From Bacteroidales bacterium UBA4360 (lineage in GTDB: Bacteria; Bacteroidota; Bacteroidia; Bacteroidales; UBA932), in NCBI GenBank assembly GCA_002393945.1, contig DGSO01000006.1, forward strand, positions 9,035 to 73,034: a DNA stretch of 64,000 nucleotides. Direction: 5' to 3'. This document shows, piece by piece, positions 33,651-42,595 of this stretch. The notes under the pieces were generated by a model. It ran no database searches. It saw only the letters and a list, made by a program, of their open reading frames with translations, and was not told the DNA's origin. Within the stretch, counting starts at the first letter, position 1; every line of letters starts with the position of its first letter. The position numbers and the translations under genes were made by a program.

Positions 33651-36087
33651 ATTCATCTTTCGGCCTGGCCTTTTCCAGTTCGGCATTGGAGGTGCCGGTG
33701 CTTGCATGGTAGCTTTCCGGATTGCGGAAACCGAGGAGGAAGCTCTTTACGTCCATTCTCTTCTTGCCGGCAAGCTGGAGGTCCGTGATGGCGATTGCGC
33801 CGTCTGCCGTGGCGATGGCAAAGTAGGTCTTGCCGTCGGAAATGACGGTGCCGGGTTCTCCGTGAAGGTCTTCACGTTTTTCGCCGAAGTAGACCTTGAG
33901 CATGGTGGATGTATCGTCCTTGACAAGCTCCGTGTATGCGCAAGGGAACGGTGACAGGCCGCGGATGAGGTTGTATACGGTCTTTGTGGGAGCGTTCCAG
34001 TCGATGTGGCGCAGCTCGTCCGTGAGCTTGGGTGCAGGCTTGAGGAGTTCGTCTCCCTGGATGAAACTGCGCTGGACGCGGAGCTCGACATTCTTCTGAA
34101 TGATGCCTTCTACGGTCTCGACCACAAGTTGTGAGCCGATTTCCATAAGCTTGTCGTGAAGCGTTCCGGCAGTGTCCGTGGGTTCCACCCGGCATTCTGA
34201 ACGCAGGATGATACCGCCGGTATCGATGTTCTTGTCAATCATGAACGTGGTTACACCGGTGATGTTCTCGCCGTTGATGACAGCCCAGTTGATAGGGGCG
34301 GCGCCGCGGTACTGCGGCAGAAGGGCAGCATGGAGATTGAAGGTTCCAAGCTTGGGCATGGACCAAACCACCTCCGGCAGCATCCTGAATCCTACCACCA
34401 CAAAGAGGTCTCCCTTCAGCGCCTGAAGCTGGGCAAGGAATTCGGGATCCTTGAGTTTTTCCGGCTGAAGCACCGTCAGGCCTTTCTCCACGGCATATTT
34501 TTTAACTGCCGATTCATTCATCTTGAGGCCTCGGCCGGAAGGCTTGTCCGGTGCGGTCACGACGCCGACCACCTTGTATCCTGCCTGGATAATGGCATCA
34601 AGCGGCCCCACGGAGAATTCCGGGGTGCCCATATATACTATGCGTGTCTTTCTGAACATACGGAAGAATTTGCTTTTTATTTTTCTGAACCATATTTTGG
34701 TTCCGTCAAGATTGAGGATGCTCTTGTCCTGGACGGCCGTAACCGTGAGCGCAACCCCTATCGGCGCAAGTATGAATGCCGACATGAACTTGCCGACGAA
34801 TGCCGGCAGGGCGCCGTTTCCGGCAAGGCGTTCGCCTGTGATGTCAACCACCCAGTAGAGCACGAAGAACAGCAGGGAAACAATGGCAGGAGTGCCCAGG
34901 CCGCCCTTTTTCAGGATGGCGCCTACTGGAGCGCCGATGAAAAACAGCAGAAGGCACGCCAGAGCCTGGGCATATTTCTTCCAGATTTCCACATCGGTCC
35001 TGTGGATGAGCCTGGTATAATCATAGGAATCCATGCTCTGGCCGTGAAGAAGGTTCTCATATTGACGGGCGACGTTCGCCGCGTTCTCGTATGAGCGCCT
35101 CTTTTCCTTCAGGCTTTTCCATTTTTCCCGGCCAGAAGGATCGAGAGGAGTATTTGCCTTGGCTTTCCAGGCCGTGTCAAGCTGCGCCCTGTAGGACAAG
35201 CCGGTATTCCCCGTGAACTCGTTTATGTGTTTCTCGGTGCCCTGGGTTACCAGATTGGAAAGGGAGTCGTGGCCGTGGCGAAGGTTCGCAAGGCTCATTG
35301 AGCGCACCTGTTCTCCATATCTGGCGGAATCGGAATGGTGGAAGGCGTAGTTTTCCAGGGGGATGACCATGTCTTCCCGGTGGAACTGTATCCTCTGAAG
35401 GGCCAGGGTGGTGTCCCTGTATTTGCGTTTGTTGTCCTCCTGGTAAGATGTTCCGTCAAAGAGGGTGAAGGTGAGATAATCCTTGCTCTTTGACATCTTT
35501 ATGAGGCCGCTGTCTGCAACCGTGATCCTGGTGTTTCCCTTTCCGGTGGTATGGTCATACACCTGGATATTGTACATCATTCCGGAAGCCTTGTCCCTGT
35601 CTTCAACGCGAAGGATATATCCGTCGATTCCGTCGTAGAAGGTGCCTGTGGGGATTTTGATCTCGGATTTGGTGCGGCCGATATCGTCCCTCATGGTGTA
35701 AATCTGGTTGATTGAATATGGCACCAGGCGGTCTCCGATATAGAAGGCTCCGATCGAAATCAGTATAGCCACGGCGACCATCGGCACAAGGACCCTCGTG
35801 AGGGAAATGCCGGACGCCTTTATGGCAGTAAGCTCGAACTGTTCACCCATCTGTCCCAGAGTCATCATAGATGACAGCAGCGTTGCCAGCGGTATTGCCA
35901 GCGGCAGTGTCTGGCAGCTTCCCCACATGAGGAATTCCAGAATCACCTTGAATTCAAGGCCCTTGCCCACCAGTTCGTCTATGTACAGCCACAGGAACTG
36001 GAGGACCAGGATGAAAACCACTACCGCGAATACCGCCAGAAACGGCAACACGAAGGACTTCAGTATGAACTTGTCGAGTTTTTTCAT
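33649..36087 (-). CDS. LptG-like permease fused to methionyl-tRNA formyltransferase
   Basis: The single frame has 812 residues. Residues 1 to about 470 are a complete LptF/LptG permease of the lipopolysaccharide transport complex: three N-terminal helices, the ELTAIKASGISLTRVLVP segment typical of the family, a periplasmic beta-jellyroll region, and three C-terminal helices. From residue 477 the frame continues with a full Fmt: TRIVYMGTPEFSVGPLDAI, FNLHAALLPQYRGAAPINWA (Asn and His), IDKNIDTGGI (Asp) and a C-terminal OB domain with HIDWNAPTKTVYNLIRGLSPF. No stop separates them. The internal Met477 (ATG at 34659-34657) could also start a separate 336-residue Fmt, close to its usual size. It overlaps alaS by 4 bp (ATGA). 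Confidence 0.9.
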   Translation of the reverse strand: MKKLDKFILKSFVLPFLAVFAVVVFILVLQFLWLYIDELVGKGLEFKVILEFLMWGSCQTLPLAIPLATLLSSMMTLGQMGEQFELTAIKASGISLTRVLVPMVAVAILISIGAFYIGDRLVPYSINQIYTMRDDIGRTKSEIKIPTGTFYDGIDGYILRVEDRDKASGMMYNIQVYDHTTGKGNTRITVADSGLIKMSKSKDYLTFTLFDGTSYQEDNKRKYRDTTLALQRIQFHREDMVIPLENYAFHHSDSARYGEQVRSMSLANLRHGHDSLSNLVTQGTEKHINEFTGNTGLSYRAQLDTAWKAKANTPLDPSGREKWKSLKEKRRSYENAANVARQYENLLHGQSMDSYDYTRLIHRTDVEIWKKYAQALACLLLFFIGAPVGAILKKGGLGTPAIVSLLFFVLYWVVDITGERLAGNGALPAFVGKFMSAFILAPIGVALTVTAVQDKSILNLDGTKIWFRKIKSKFFRMFRKTRIVYMGTPEFSVGPLDAIIQAGYKVVGVVTAPDKPSGRGLKMNESAVKKYAVEKGLTVLQPEKLKDPEFLAQLQALKGDLFVVVGFRMLPEVVWSMPKLGTFNLHAALLPQYRGAAPINWAVINGENITGVTTFMIDKNIDTGGIILRSECRVEPTDTAGTLHDKLMEIGSQLVVETVEGIIQKNVELRVQRSFIQGDELLKPAPKLTDELRHIDWNAPTKTVYNLIRGLSPFPCAYTELVKDDTSTMLKVYFGEKREDLHGEPGTVISDGKTYFAIATADGAIAITDLQLAGKKRMDVKSFLLGFRNPESYHASTGTSNAELEKARPKDE

Positions 36088-38699
36088 GCAGTTGCTGTTT
36101 CAACGAGGCACTTGAGCGCGGAGGGGAGGCCGTCGACGAGACGTCCGCCGGCGCTTGCGAGGCCGGGCTGTCCGCCGCCGCCGCCCTGGATGAACTTGGC
36201 GGCTTCACGGATATCCTTGCCGGCGTTCTTGCCCTTGGCTACAAGGTCATCGGAATACATAAGTATAAGGTTAGGCTTGCCGTCGAACGCGAATGCTCCT
36301 GCAACTGCAAGGTTGGTGGCCTTCTTCTGAAGATTGAGGGCGACGTTCCTTGCGAGGGCGGGGTCGATGCTGTGTTCGAAGCGTACCAGGCGGATGCCGT
36401 TCACTTCTTCTGCGCCGGCTTCAAGCTTGGCGGCAAGATCGGCGGCCTTTTCCTGGGCGATTGCCTCAAGCTGCTTCTTGGCATCGGCATTCTCTTCCAC
36501 GAGTTTGCGGATTGCGGCGGTGAGGTCGGGGACGTTGTTGAAGAAGCCTTTTACGGTCTTCAGCATCTCCACGAAGCTGTCCAGCTGGTTTTCGGCGGCT
36601 TCGGCAGTTACGGCCTCGATCCTGCGGACGCCTGCTGCCACAGCGCTTTCGGCCACGATCTTGAACATGCCGATGGTGCCGGTAGACCTGGTGTGGGTTC
36701 CGCCGCAGAGTTCGACAGAGTCGCCGAAGCGTACTACACGGACGATGTCTCCGTACTTTTCGCCGAACAGTGCCATTGCTCCCATGGCGCGTGCTTCCTC
36801 GATGCGGGCGTCGCGTTTTTCGCAGAGAGGCTCATCGGCACGGATGAGGGCGTTCACGCGGTGCTCTACCTTGAGGAGTTCCTCGTCGGTGACTTTCTGG
36901 AAGTGGGAGAAGTCAAAGCGGAAATAGTCCGGACCTACGAATGAACCCTTCTGCTCTACATGCGTGCCGAGGATTTCCCTCAGGGCCTGATGCAGGAGGT
37001 GGGTTGCGGTATGGTTGTTCATGATCTTCTGGCGGCGCTCTCCGTCAACCACGAGCTTGAAAGGCTGGGTGCTGTCCTGGGGAAGACGCTCTGCCAGATG
37101 TATTGTAAGGTTGTTCTCCTTGACCGTGTTCAGGATGTTGATTTTTTCGCCGCTTGCGCTTTCGATGAAGCCGGTGTCTCCAACCTGGCCGCCCATTTCG
37201 GCATAGAAAGGAGTGCGGTCGAATACCAGCTGGAAGAGTTCCTTGTTTTTCTGCTTCACGGTGCGCTGCTTCAGGAGGGTTGCACCTTCTACGGTGAGGG
37301 TGTCGTAACCTTCAAAGACCACCTCGTCGCTCTCTTCGAAGACGGACCAGTCGCCGAATTCGTTGGCGGTGGCGTTGCGGGCGCGCTCCTTCTGCTTCTG
37401 GAGTTCCACGTTGAATCCGTCCAGGTCTACGGTGTAACCCTTCTCCGAGGCGATGAGCTCGGTAAGGTCGATAGGGAAGCCGTAGGTGTCATACAGGACG
37501 AAGGCGTCGGTGCCGGAGACCTGCTTGGAGGCTGCATTCTTTGCCATGTTGTCCTCCAGCATGCGGATACCGCGCTCGAGGGTGCGCAGGAAGGCGTTTT
37601 CTTCCTCGCGGATAACGCTTTCGATGAGCTTATGCTGGGCTTTCAGTTCAGGATAGGCCTCTCCCATGTCTTCCACCAGCTGGGGGATGAGACGGCAGAG
37701 GAACGGTTCATTGAATCCAAGGAAGGTGTAGCCGTAGCGCACTGCACGGCGGAGGATTCGGCGGATAACGTAACCGGCCTTGACGTTGGAAGGAAGCTGG
37801 CCGTCGGCGATGGAGAAGGCGATTGCGCGGATGTGGTCGGCAATAACCCTCATGGCCACCTGGACGTTGCCGCCCTCGGCATATTTGTGACCGGAGAATT
37901 CTTCCACCTTGCCGATGAGCCCGGAGAAGACGTCGGTCTCGTAGTTGCTGTTCTTGCCCTGGAGAATCATGCACAGGCGCTCGAAGCCCATGCCGGTGTC
38001 GATGTTCTTTGCAGGGAGAGGCTCGAGATGGCCGTCGGCCTTCCTTTCATACTGCATGAACACCAGGTTCCAGATTTCGATGACCTCGTCGTTGTCGGTG
38101 TTCACGAGCTCACGGCCGGGGATGCGGGCGATTTCTTCGTCGGAGCGGAGGTCGATGTGGATCTCGCTGCAGGGGCCGCAGGGGCCGGTGTCGCCCATTT
38201 CCCAGAAATTGTCGTGCTTGTTTCCGGTGAGGACGTGGTCGGCCGGAAGATGCTTCAGCCATGCTGCCTGGGCTTCGGTGTCCAGGGCGGTCCCGTCTTC
38301 CTCGGAGCCTTCGAAAACGGTTGCGTAAAGCTTTGTCGGGTCGATTTTGTAAACATCCGTGAGGAGTTCCCATGCCCAGTCGATGGCTTCGGTCTTGAAA
38401 TAGTCGCCGAAACTCCAATTCCCCAGCATCTCGAACATGGTGTGGTGGCGGCCGTCATGGCCAACCGCCTCCAGGTCATTGTGCTTTCCGCTCACGCGGA
38501 GGCACTTCTGGGAGTCTGTCGCACGGAGGAACTTGGGAGTTGTATTTCCCAGGAAAATATCCTTGAACTGGTTCATTCCTGCGTTGGTGAACATCAGTGT
38601 GGGGTCGTTCTTGATAACCATGGGTGCAGACGGCACCACCGTGTGTCCTTTGGACGCGAAGAAGTCCAGGTACTTCTGTCTGATTTCTTTTGATGTCAT
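36084..38699 (-). CDS. alaS: Alanine--tRNA ligase
   Basis: The protein has 871 residues. The class II aminoacylation domain starts at IRQKYLDFFASKGHTVVPSA and contains FTNAGMNQFKDIFLG. The editing domain has NNHTATHLLHQALR and CGGTHTRSTGTIG with the zinc ligands. A DHHA1-type C terminus ends in GGGGGQPGLASAGG. All hallmark motifs are intact. It lies between the M23 peptidase and lptG-fmt genes in one operon. Confidence 0.97.
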   Translation of the reverse strand: MTSKEIRQKYLDFFASKGHTVVPSAPMVIKNDPTLMFTNAGMNQFKDIFLGNTTPKFLRATDSQKCLRVSGKHNDLEAVGHDGRHHTMFEMLGNWSFGDYFKTEAIDWAWELLTDVYKIDPTKLYATVFEGSEEDGTALDTEAQAAWLKHLPADHVLTGNKHDNFWEMGDTGPCGPCSEIHIDLRSDEEIARIPGRELVNTDNDEVIEIWNLVFMQYERKADGHLEPLPAKNIDTGMGFERLCMILQGKNSNYETDVFSGLIGKVEEFSGHKYAEGGNVQVAMRVIADHIRAIAFSIADGQLPSNVKAGYVIRRILRRAVRYGYTFLGFNEPFLCRLIPQLVEDMGEAYPELKAQHKLIESVIREEENAFLRTLERGIRMLEDNMAKNAASKQVSGTDAFVLYDTYGFPIDLTELIASEKGYTVDLDGFNVELQKQKERARNATANEFGDWSVFEESDEVVFEGYDTLTVEGATLLKQRTVKQKNKELFQLVFDRTPFYAEMGGQVGDTGFIESASGEKINILNTVKENNLTIHLAERLPQDSTQPFKLVVDGERRQKIMNNHTATHLLHQALREILGTHVEQKGSFVGPDYFRFDFSHFQKVTDEELLKVEHRVNALIRADEPLCEKRDARIEEARAMGAMALFGEKYGDIVRVVRFGDSVELCGGTHTRSTGTIGMFKIVAESAVAAGVRRIEAVTAEAAENQLDSFVEMLKTVKGFFNNVPDLTAAIRKLVEENADAKKQLEAIAQEKAADLAAKLEAGAEEVNGIRLVRFEHSIDPALARNVALNLQKKATNLAVAGAFAFDGKPNLILMYSDDLVAKGKNAGKDIREAAKFIQGGGGGQPGLASAGGRLVDGLPSALKCLVETATA

Positions 38700-38700
38700 A

Positions 38701-39597
38701 TTAATCCATTGATTGTTTCGTGTTTACTGACAGGGACATCATCCTTGCATAGTCTTCCGGGGTTACGGAGGTGAAAAGGTAGTTCACCGGATCCATCGCA
38801 AGGGTGTCCCGCCACACTTCATAGTGAAGGTGCGGGGCGGTTGCCGATGTGGAAATACCCACGGAGCCAAGTTTCGTGCCCTGTTTTACCCTGCGCCCCT
38901 TGACGGCGGTGACGTCGCCAAGCAGGCAGTATTTTGTCGTATAGCCGTTGCCGTGGTCTATCTCCACGGTGTTCCCGAGTCCCTTCCGGGAGTGGGTGAC
39001 TTTTGTGACCGTGCCTTCTGCTGCGGCGTAGACCGGAGCGCCCTGAGGTGCCACCAGGTCAAGGCCGCCATGCATCAGCTCGAGCTTGGTCACGGGATTG
39101 AGCCTCATTCCGGTTGATGCACCTGTCTGGACGTATGAGATGTCCTTCAGGGGCATCGACAGGGGAGGGACGGCCGCTCCGTTGGACTTGATGAGGCGGA
39201 ATACCTCCTCGAAGTTGCGGTCCACGCTCTCTGCCATTTTCATGAGGCTGCCGCTCTTGGAGGCCGCTGCAGAGAGGTAGAAACTCTCCGACAGGGAATC
39301 GCTGTCGGCAATGAGGTCTGCCGCCGATACCTCGTCAAGGGTAGGGGCGGGAGTGTTGAACAGTTCCTGATATATGGCGTTGTCCTTGTCCAGGAGGCCG
39401 TCTATCACGTCGCTCGTAAGTTTGGCCTGCTCCTTCATTGCGGTATACCTTTGGGAATACAGGCGGTTTTCTTTCTGGAGGCGCTTTTCTTCATCGGTGG
39501 AGAATAACAGCGCTACCAGTATATATATAATGATTGCGGTGGACACGGATGCCACCAGAAACCTCAGAGCAGAGCCTATGATCTTTTTAAATGTCAT
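38701..39597 (-). CDS. M23 family metallopeptidase-like protein (catalytic His missing)
   Basis: The protein has 298 residues: one N-terminal membrane anchor (residues about 10-30), a helical region, then an M23 (LytM) domain with HGGLDLVAP (zinc His and Asp) and APHLHYEVW (HxH). The segment that normally reads YxH(L/M) is YCLLGDV here, so the catalytic His of the LytM type is absent while the zinc ligands remain. Reduced activity or an EnvC/NlpD-like activator role is possible. It is paired by a 4-bp overlap with the intact paralogue upstream. Confidence 0.88.
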   Translation of the reverse strand: MTFKKIIGSALRFLVASVSTAIIIYILVALLFSTDEEKRLQKENRLYSQRYTAMKEQAKLTSDVIDGLLDKDNAIYQELFNTPAPTLDEVSAADLIADSDSLSESFYLSAAASKSGSLMKMAESVDRNFEEVFRLIKSNGAAVPPLSMPLKDISYVQTGASTGMRLNPVTKLELMHGGLDLVAPQGAPVYAAAEGTVTKVTHSRKGLGNTVEIDHGNGYTTKYCLLGDVTAVKGRRVKQGTKLGSVGISTSATAPHLHYEVWRDTLAMDPVNYLFTSVTPEDYARMMSLSVNTKQSMD

Positions 39598-40547
39598 TTC
39601 GAAGGTTTCTTTGCAATTTCAAAATAGTCCTTTGGAGCTATGTCCAGGTCCATGTAAAGTGCCGGATTGACATAGTCCTTGCGGTACAGTATCTCGTAAT
39701 GGAGGTGCGGTCCGGTGACGCGGCCGCTTTTGCCGCTGAGTCCCAGATAATCGCCCCTGGTTACGTTCTGGCCCTGTTCAACAGCTATTTCGGACATGTG
39801 GGCGTAGCGGGTCTTGTAACCAAAACCATGGTCTATTTCCACGTGGTTTCCGTAACCCTTCCTCTCGTGGGCGACCTTGACCACCACTCCGTCACCCGTT
39901 GCGTAGATAGGATTGCCGGGAGGACAGGCGAAGTCCATGCCGGTGTGGCGCTTCTGATACCCAAGAAGCGGATCCGAACGGTAGCCGAAGGGGCTGGACA
40001 AATGGAAACTGCCCGCTTCTGTTGACATGGGCGGTATTGCGGGTATGTGTGCGGCCATGTCTCCGGCGGTTTTCTGGAGCATGGCAACGTCGTCGAAGGA
40101 GCGGGACTGTATGTATGCCCTCTTTTCAAGCACGTCCAGGCGGTTCACGATGCCGCGGAGAGCCGTGCCTTCAAGGTCCGTGTAGCGGTTTTCCCCGCCT
40201 AAGCCGGAAAGGCGCACGGCAGAGGGAATCTCATCCATGCCGTATACGCTGCGGTAAATCTTGTTGTCCCTCACTTCCAGCATGGCGAGCTGCTCTTCGC
40301 AGCGGTCCAGGAGGCCGGCCATGCGGTCCATACGGATGGACCAGTCGGCATTGCGGCGCTTAAGGATGGCGGTTTTGGGAAGATCGGTCCCCAGGACGGA
40401 AACGCTGATCCATATGTACAGGAGGAGAACCAGAATCCCTGAAAGCAGCACCAGGAGCCACTTCCACCAGCCCTTTGAGCCTTCCTCGCGGAGTTCGGCC
40501 ATAAGGTTTTTGGGATTCAATGCGTATTTCTCCACTGTCATTGCCAT
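39594..40547 (-). CDS. M23 family metallopeptidase (peptidoglycan endopeptidase)
   Basis: The protein has 317 residues. A membrane anchor (about residues 30-50, WLLVLLSGILVLLLYIWISV) and a coiled region precede an M23 domain with complete motifs: HTGMDFACPPG, RYAHMSEI and GPHLHYEIL. It presumably cleaves peptide cross-links in the periplasm. It is adjacent to smpB (TAATG overlap) and to its paralogue at 38701; this pair plus alaS is a common Bacteroidota gene order. Confidence 0.92.
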   Translation of the reverse strand: MAMTVEKYALNPKNLMAELREEGSKGWWKWLLVLLSGILVLLLYIWISVSVLGTDLPKTAILKRRNADWSIRMDRMAGLLDRCEEQLAMLEVRDNKIYRSVYGMDEIPSAVRLSGLGGENRYTDLEGTALRGIVNRLDVLEKRAYIQSRSFDDVAMLQKTAGDMAAHIPAIPPMSTEAGSFHLSSPFGYRSDPLLGYQKRHTGMDFACPPGNPIYATGDGVVVKVAHERKGYGNHVEIDHGFGYKTRYAHMSEIAVEQGQNVTRGDYLGLSGKSGRVTGPHLHYEILYRKDYVNPALYMDLDIAPKDYFEIAKKPSK

Positions 40548-41005
40548 TACAGGATACCTCCGCGTTCAAGTTCACGGCGGGTATCCTTTTCCTTGATACT
40601 CTGCCTCTTGTCGTATTCTTTCTTGCCTTTTGCCAGGGCGATGACGAGCTTTGCGTAGCCGTTGTCGGCAATGAAAAGCTTCACTGCGATAATTGTAAGG
40701 CCCTTTTTCTTGTCTTCCTGGGAGAGATGCCTCAGTTCCTTCCGGTTAAGGAGGAGTCTGCGGTCACGGGCGGGCTCGTGCTGGCCCCAACTGCCCCAGC
40801 TGTACTGGGCAATATTCATGCCGCTCACATAGAGGTCTCCGCCGGAAAAATAGCACCAGGCGTCTTGCAGGGAGACTTTTCCGGCACGGATGGACTTGAT
40901 TTCAGTTCCCACAAGCTGGATGCCTGCGGTATATGTCTCCAGGAACTCATAATCGAATGAGGCCCTGCGGTTTTTGATCTGTATGGAACTCTTTGCTTTT
41001 GGCAT
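40547..41005 (-). CDS. smpB: SsrA-binding protein SmpB
   Basis: The protein has 152 residues from the ATG at 41005; the upstream ATG at 41047 lies above the promoter box and is rejected. IQIKNRRASFDYEFLETYTA, VGTEIKSIRAGKVSLQDAWC and a basic C terminus (KGKKEYDKRQSIKEKDTRRE) are the family pattern. It binds tmRNA and delivers it to stalled ribosomes. No tmRNA gene is recognisable in the flanks. Confidence 0.95.
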   Translation of the reverse strand: MPKAKSSIQIKNRRASFDYEFLETYTAGIQLVGTEIKSIRAGKVSLQDAWCYFSGGDLYVSGMNIAQYSWGSWGQHEPARDRRLLLNRKELRHLSQEDKKKGLTIIAVKLFIADNGYAKLVIALAKGKKEYDKRQSIKEKDTRRELERGGIL

Positions 41006-41022
41006 ATAATATATATAGTCTG

Positions 41023-41030
41023 CAAATATA
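41023..41030 (-). promoter_or_regulatory. -7 box of the smpB operon
   Basis: TATATTTG on the minus strand, 18 bp upstream of the smpB ATG. It fixes the smpB start and heads the smpB to thiN gene run. Confidence 0.65.
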
Positions 41031-41063
41031 ACTCTTTTTTTTGGCATATCGGAAAAAATGGCC

Positions 41064-41071
41064 TACCTTTG
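41064..41071 (+). promoter_or_regulatory. -7 box of metK
   Basis: TACCTTTG matches TAnnTTTG; transcription would start near 41077, leaving a leader of about 50 nt before the metK ATG at 41126. Confidence 0.6.
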
Positions 41072-41082
41072 CAGTCCCTTAC

Positions 41083-41137
41083 ATATGTGGAAGGATTTGT
41101 TAACGCTTGCAACCACCTGTAAAAAATGCTAAAGAAT
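41083..41137 (+). promoter_or_regulatory. Candidate SAM-II/SAM-V-like riboswitch overlapping the metK start
   Basis: GTGG (41087-41090) can pair with CCAC (41113-41116) around a loop containing GGATTTGTTAACGCTTGCAA. The loop segment CTTGCA (41106-41111) can form a pseudoknot with TGC-(TA)-AAG (41127-41134), which includes part of the start codon. Loop, A-rich linker and GCTAAAG tail resemble, in the same order, the SAM-II consensus as I remember it. The gene downstream makes SAM, so feedback by start-codon sequestration is plausible. The P1 stem is short (4 bp), so this is a candidate only. Confidence 0.45.
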
Positions 41138-42430
41138 TATCTCTTCACGTCTGAGAGTGTCTCTGAAGGACACCCCGACAAAGTGGCAGACCAGATTTCA
41201 GATGCCATTCTCGATGAATTTCTCCGCCAGGACCCGGAGGCCAAAGTGGCCTGTGAAAGTTTTTGCTCCACCGGCATGGTGGTAGTGATGGGTGAAGTCA
41301 AGGCCGAAGCCTACGTCGACATCCAGACTACGGTCCGCGATACCATCCGCCGTATCGGCTACACCAAGGCCGAATACATGTTCGACGCCTCTTCCTGCGG
41401 TGTCCTGAGCGCCCTTCATGAGCAGAGTCAGGATATCAACCGCGGCGTGGAAAGGGCTTCCGAGGAGGAGCAGGGCGCCGGAGACCAGGGCATGATGTTC
41501 GGCTATGCCTGTACGGACACCGAGGACTATATGCCCCTGCCTCTCTACCTCAGCCACCGCCTCCTTGAGATACTTGCCGATATCCGCCATAACGAGCCCC
41601 AGCTCATGCCCTATCTGAGGCCTGACGCAAAGAGCCAGTTTACGATTGAGTATGACGGTGAGACCCACCTTCCCGTGAAGGTGCACACCATCGTCCTTTC
41701 CACCCAGCACGACGAGTTCGTCCCCGCCTCCCTCGGCAGGATGAGCTATGCCGATGCTGTCGCCCAGTACGGCCAGGCAAAGGTGGATATGGAGATGCAG
41801 GCCAAGATCCGTTACGATGTAGAGAAGATTCTGATTCCCAGGCTCAAGGAATCCCTCCCTGCAGATACGGCCAAGCTCATTCACAGCTTCATCCTGCATG
41901 TTAATCCCACAGGGAAATTCGTCATCGGCGGCCCCCATGGAGATACCGGTCTTACCGGCCGCAAGATCATAGTGGATACCTATGGCGGAAAGGGTGCCCA
42001 CGGAGGCGGAGCCTTCTCCGGCAAGGATCCTTCAAAGGTAGACCGCAGCGCCGCTTATGCCGCCCGTTACATAGCCAAGAACCTCGTTGCCGCCGGCGTT
42101 GCCGACGAATGCCTTGTCCAGCTTGCATACGCAATAGGCGTGGCTGAGCCCGTGAGTGTTTTCGTCGATACCTACGGCACCGGCAAGGGTTTCTCCGATG
42201 CCGAGATTGCAGAGAAGGTATCTCAGCTGTTCGACCTCAGGCCCTTTGCGATAATCCGGAAATTCGGCCTCAAGAATCCTATATATTCTCCCACTGCGGC
42301 ATACGGTCACATGGGACGCAAACCTTATAGGAAAGCCGTTAAGGTCCAGGGCAAGGACAAGATAGTCCAGTTCTTCGGCTGGGAGCTCCTTGACAGCGTA
42401 TCCAGAATTAAAGATGCCTTCGGCCTGTAG
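41126..42430 (+). CDS. metK: S-adenosylmethionine synthetase
   Basis: The protein has 434 residues; methionine + ATP gives SAM. FTSESVSEGHPDKVADQISD at the N terminus, GAGDQGMMFGYAC, GGPHGDTGLTGRKIIVDTYG and GGGAFSGKDPSKVDRSAAY are the ATP, Mg and K binding motifs. An insertion of about 40 residues relative to E. coli MetK is seen in the middle, as in other Bacteroidota. A compact terminator follows. Confidence 0.97.
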   Translation: MLKNYLFTSESVSEGHPDKVADQISDAILDEFLRQDPEAKVACESFCSTGMVVVMGEVKAEAYVDIQTTVRDTIRRIGYTKAEYMFDASSCGVLSALHEQSQDINRGVERASEEEQGAGDQGMMFGYACTDTEDYMPLPLYLSHRLLEILADIRHNEPQLMPYLRPDAKSQFTIEYDGETHLPVKVHTIVLSTQHDEFVPASLGRMSYADAVAQYGQAKVDMEMQAKIRYDVEKILIPRLKESLPADTAKLIHSFILHVNPTGKFVIGGPHGDTGLTGRKIIVDTYGGKGAHGGGAFSGKDPSKVDRSAAYAARYIAKNLVAAGVADECLVQLAYAIGVAEPVSVFVDTYGTGKGFSDAEIAEKVSQLFDLRPFAIIRKFGLKNPIYSPTAAYGHMGRKPYRKAVKVQGKDKIVQFFGWELLDSVSRIKDAFGL

Positions 42431-42442
42431 TCCTATCGTCAT

Positions 42443-42466
42443 TCCCGGTTCACCGGGATTTTTTTT
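42443..42466 (+). terminator. Intrinsic terminator after metK
   Basis: TCCCGG (42443-42448) pairs with CCGGGA (42453-42458) around a 4-base loop and is followed by eight T. A dispersed repeat copy abuts it. Confidence 0.8.
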
Positions 42467-42494
42467 GTCATTTCGAGCGAAGTCGAGAAATCTC
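42466..42494. repeat. Dispersed palindromic repeat, copy 3
   Basis: Same TTTCGAGCGAAGTCGAG core and flanks as the copies at 31576 and 33624, all in the same orientation on the plus strand. It begins at the end of the metK terminator T run. Confidence 0.85.
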
Positions 42495-42528
42495 CTGCCT
42501 TTTTATTGCATAGTTTCAAAAATTGCAG

Positions 42529-42536
42529 TATCTTCG
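42529..42536 (+). promoter_or_regulatory. Candidate -7 box of the Oar-like receptor gene
   Basis: TATCTTCG, one mismatch to TAnnTTTG, gives a leader of about 55 nt before the ATG at 42596. Confidence 0.45.
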
Positions 42537-42595
42537 CGACGGTTTTGAGGTAGAGTGTATTTTCACAACATCAATATTTATATCTTAACAAACCT

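Noticed and set aside
36960..38693. 577-codon open frame on the plus strand opposite alaS
   Set aside because: It mirrors alaS codons and has no recognisable motif or promoter.
40548..41125. tmRNA gene near smpB
   Set aside because: No alanine-tRNA-like ends or tag frame were found in the flanks.
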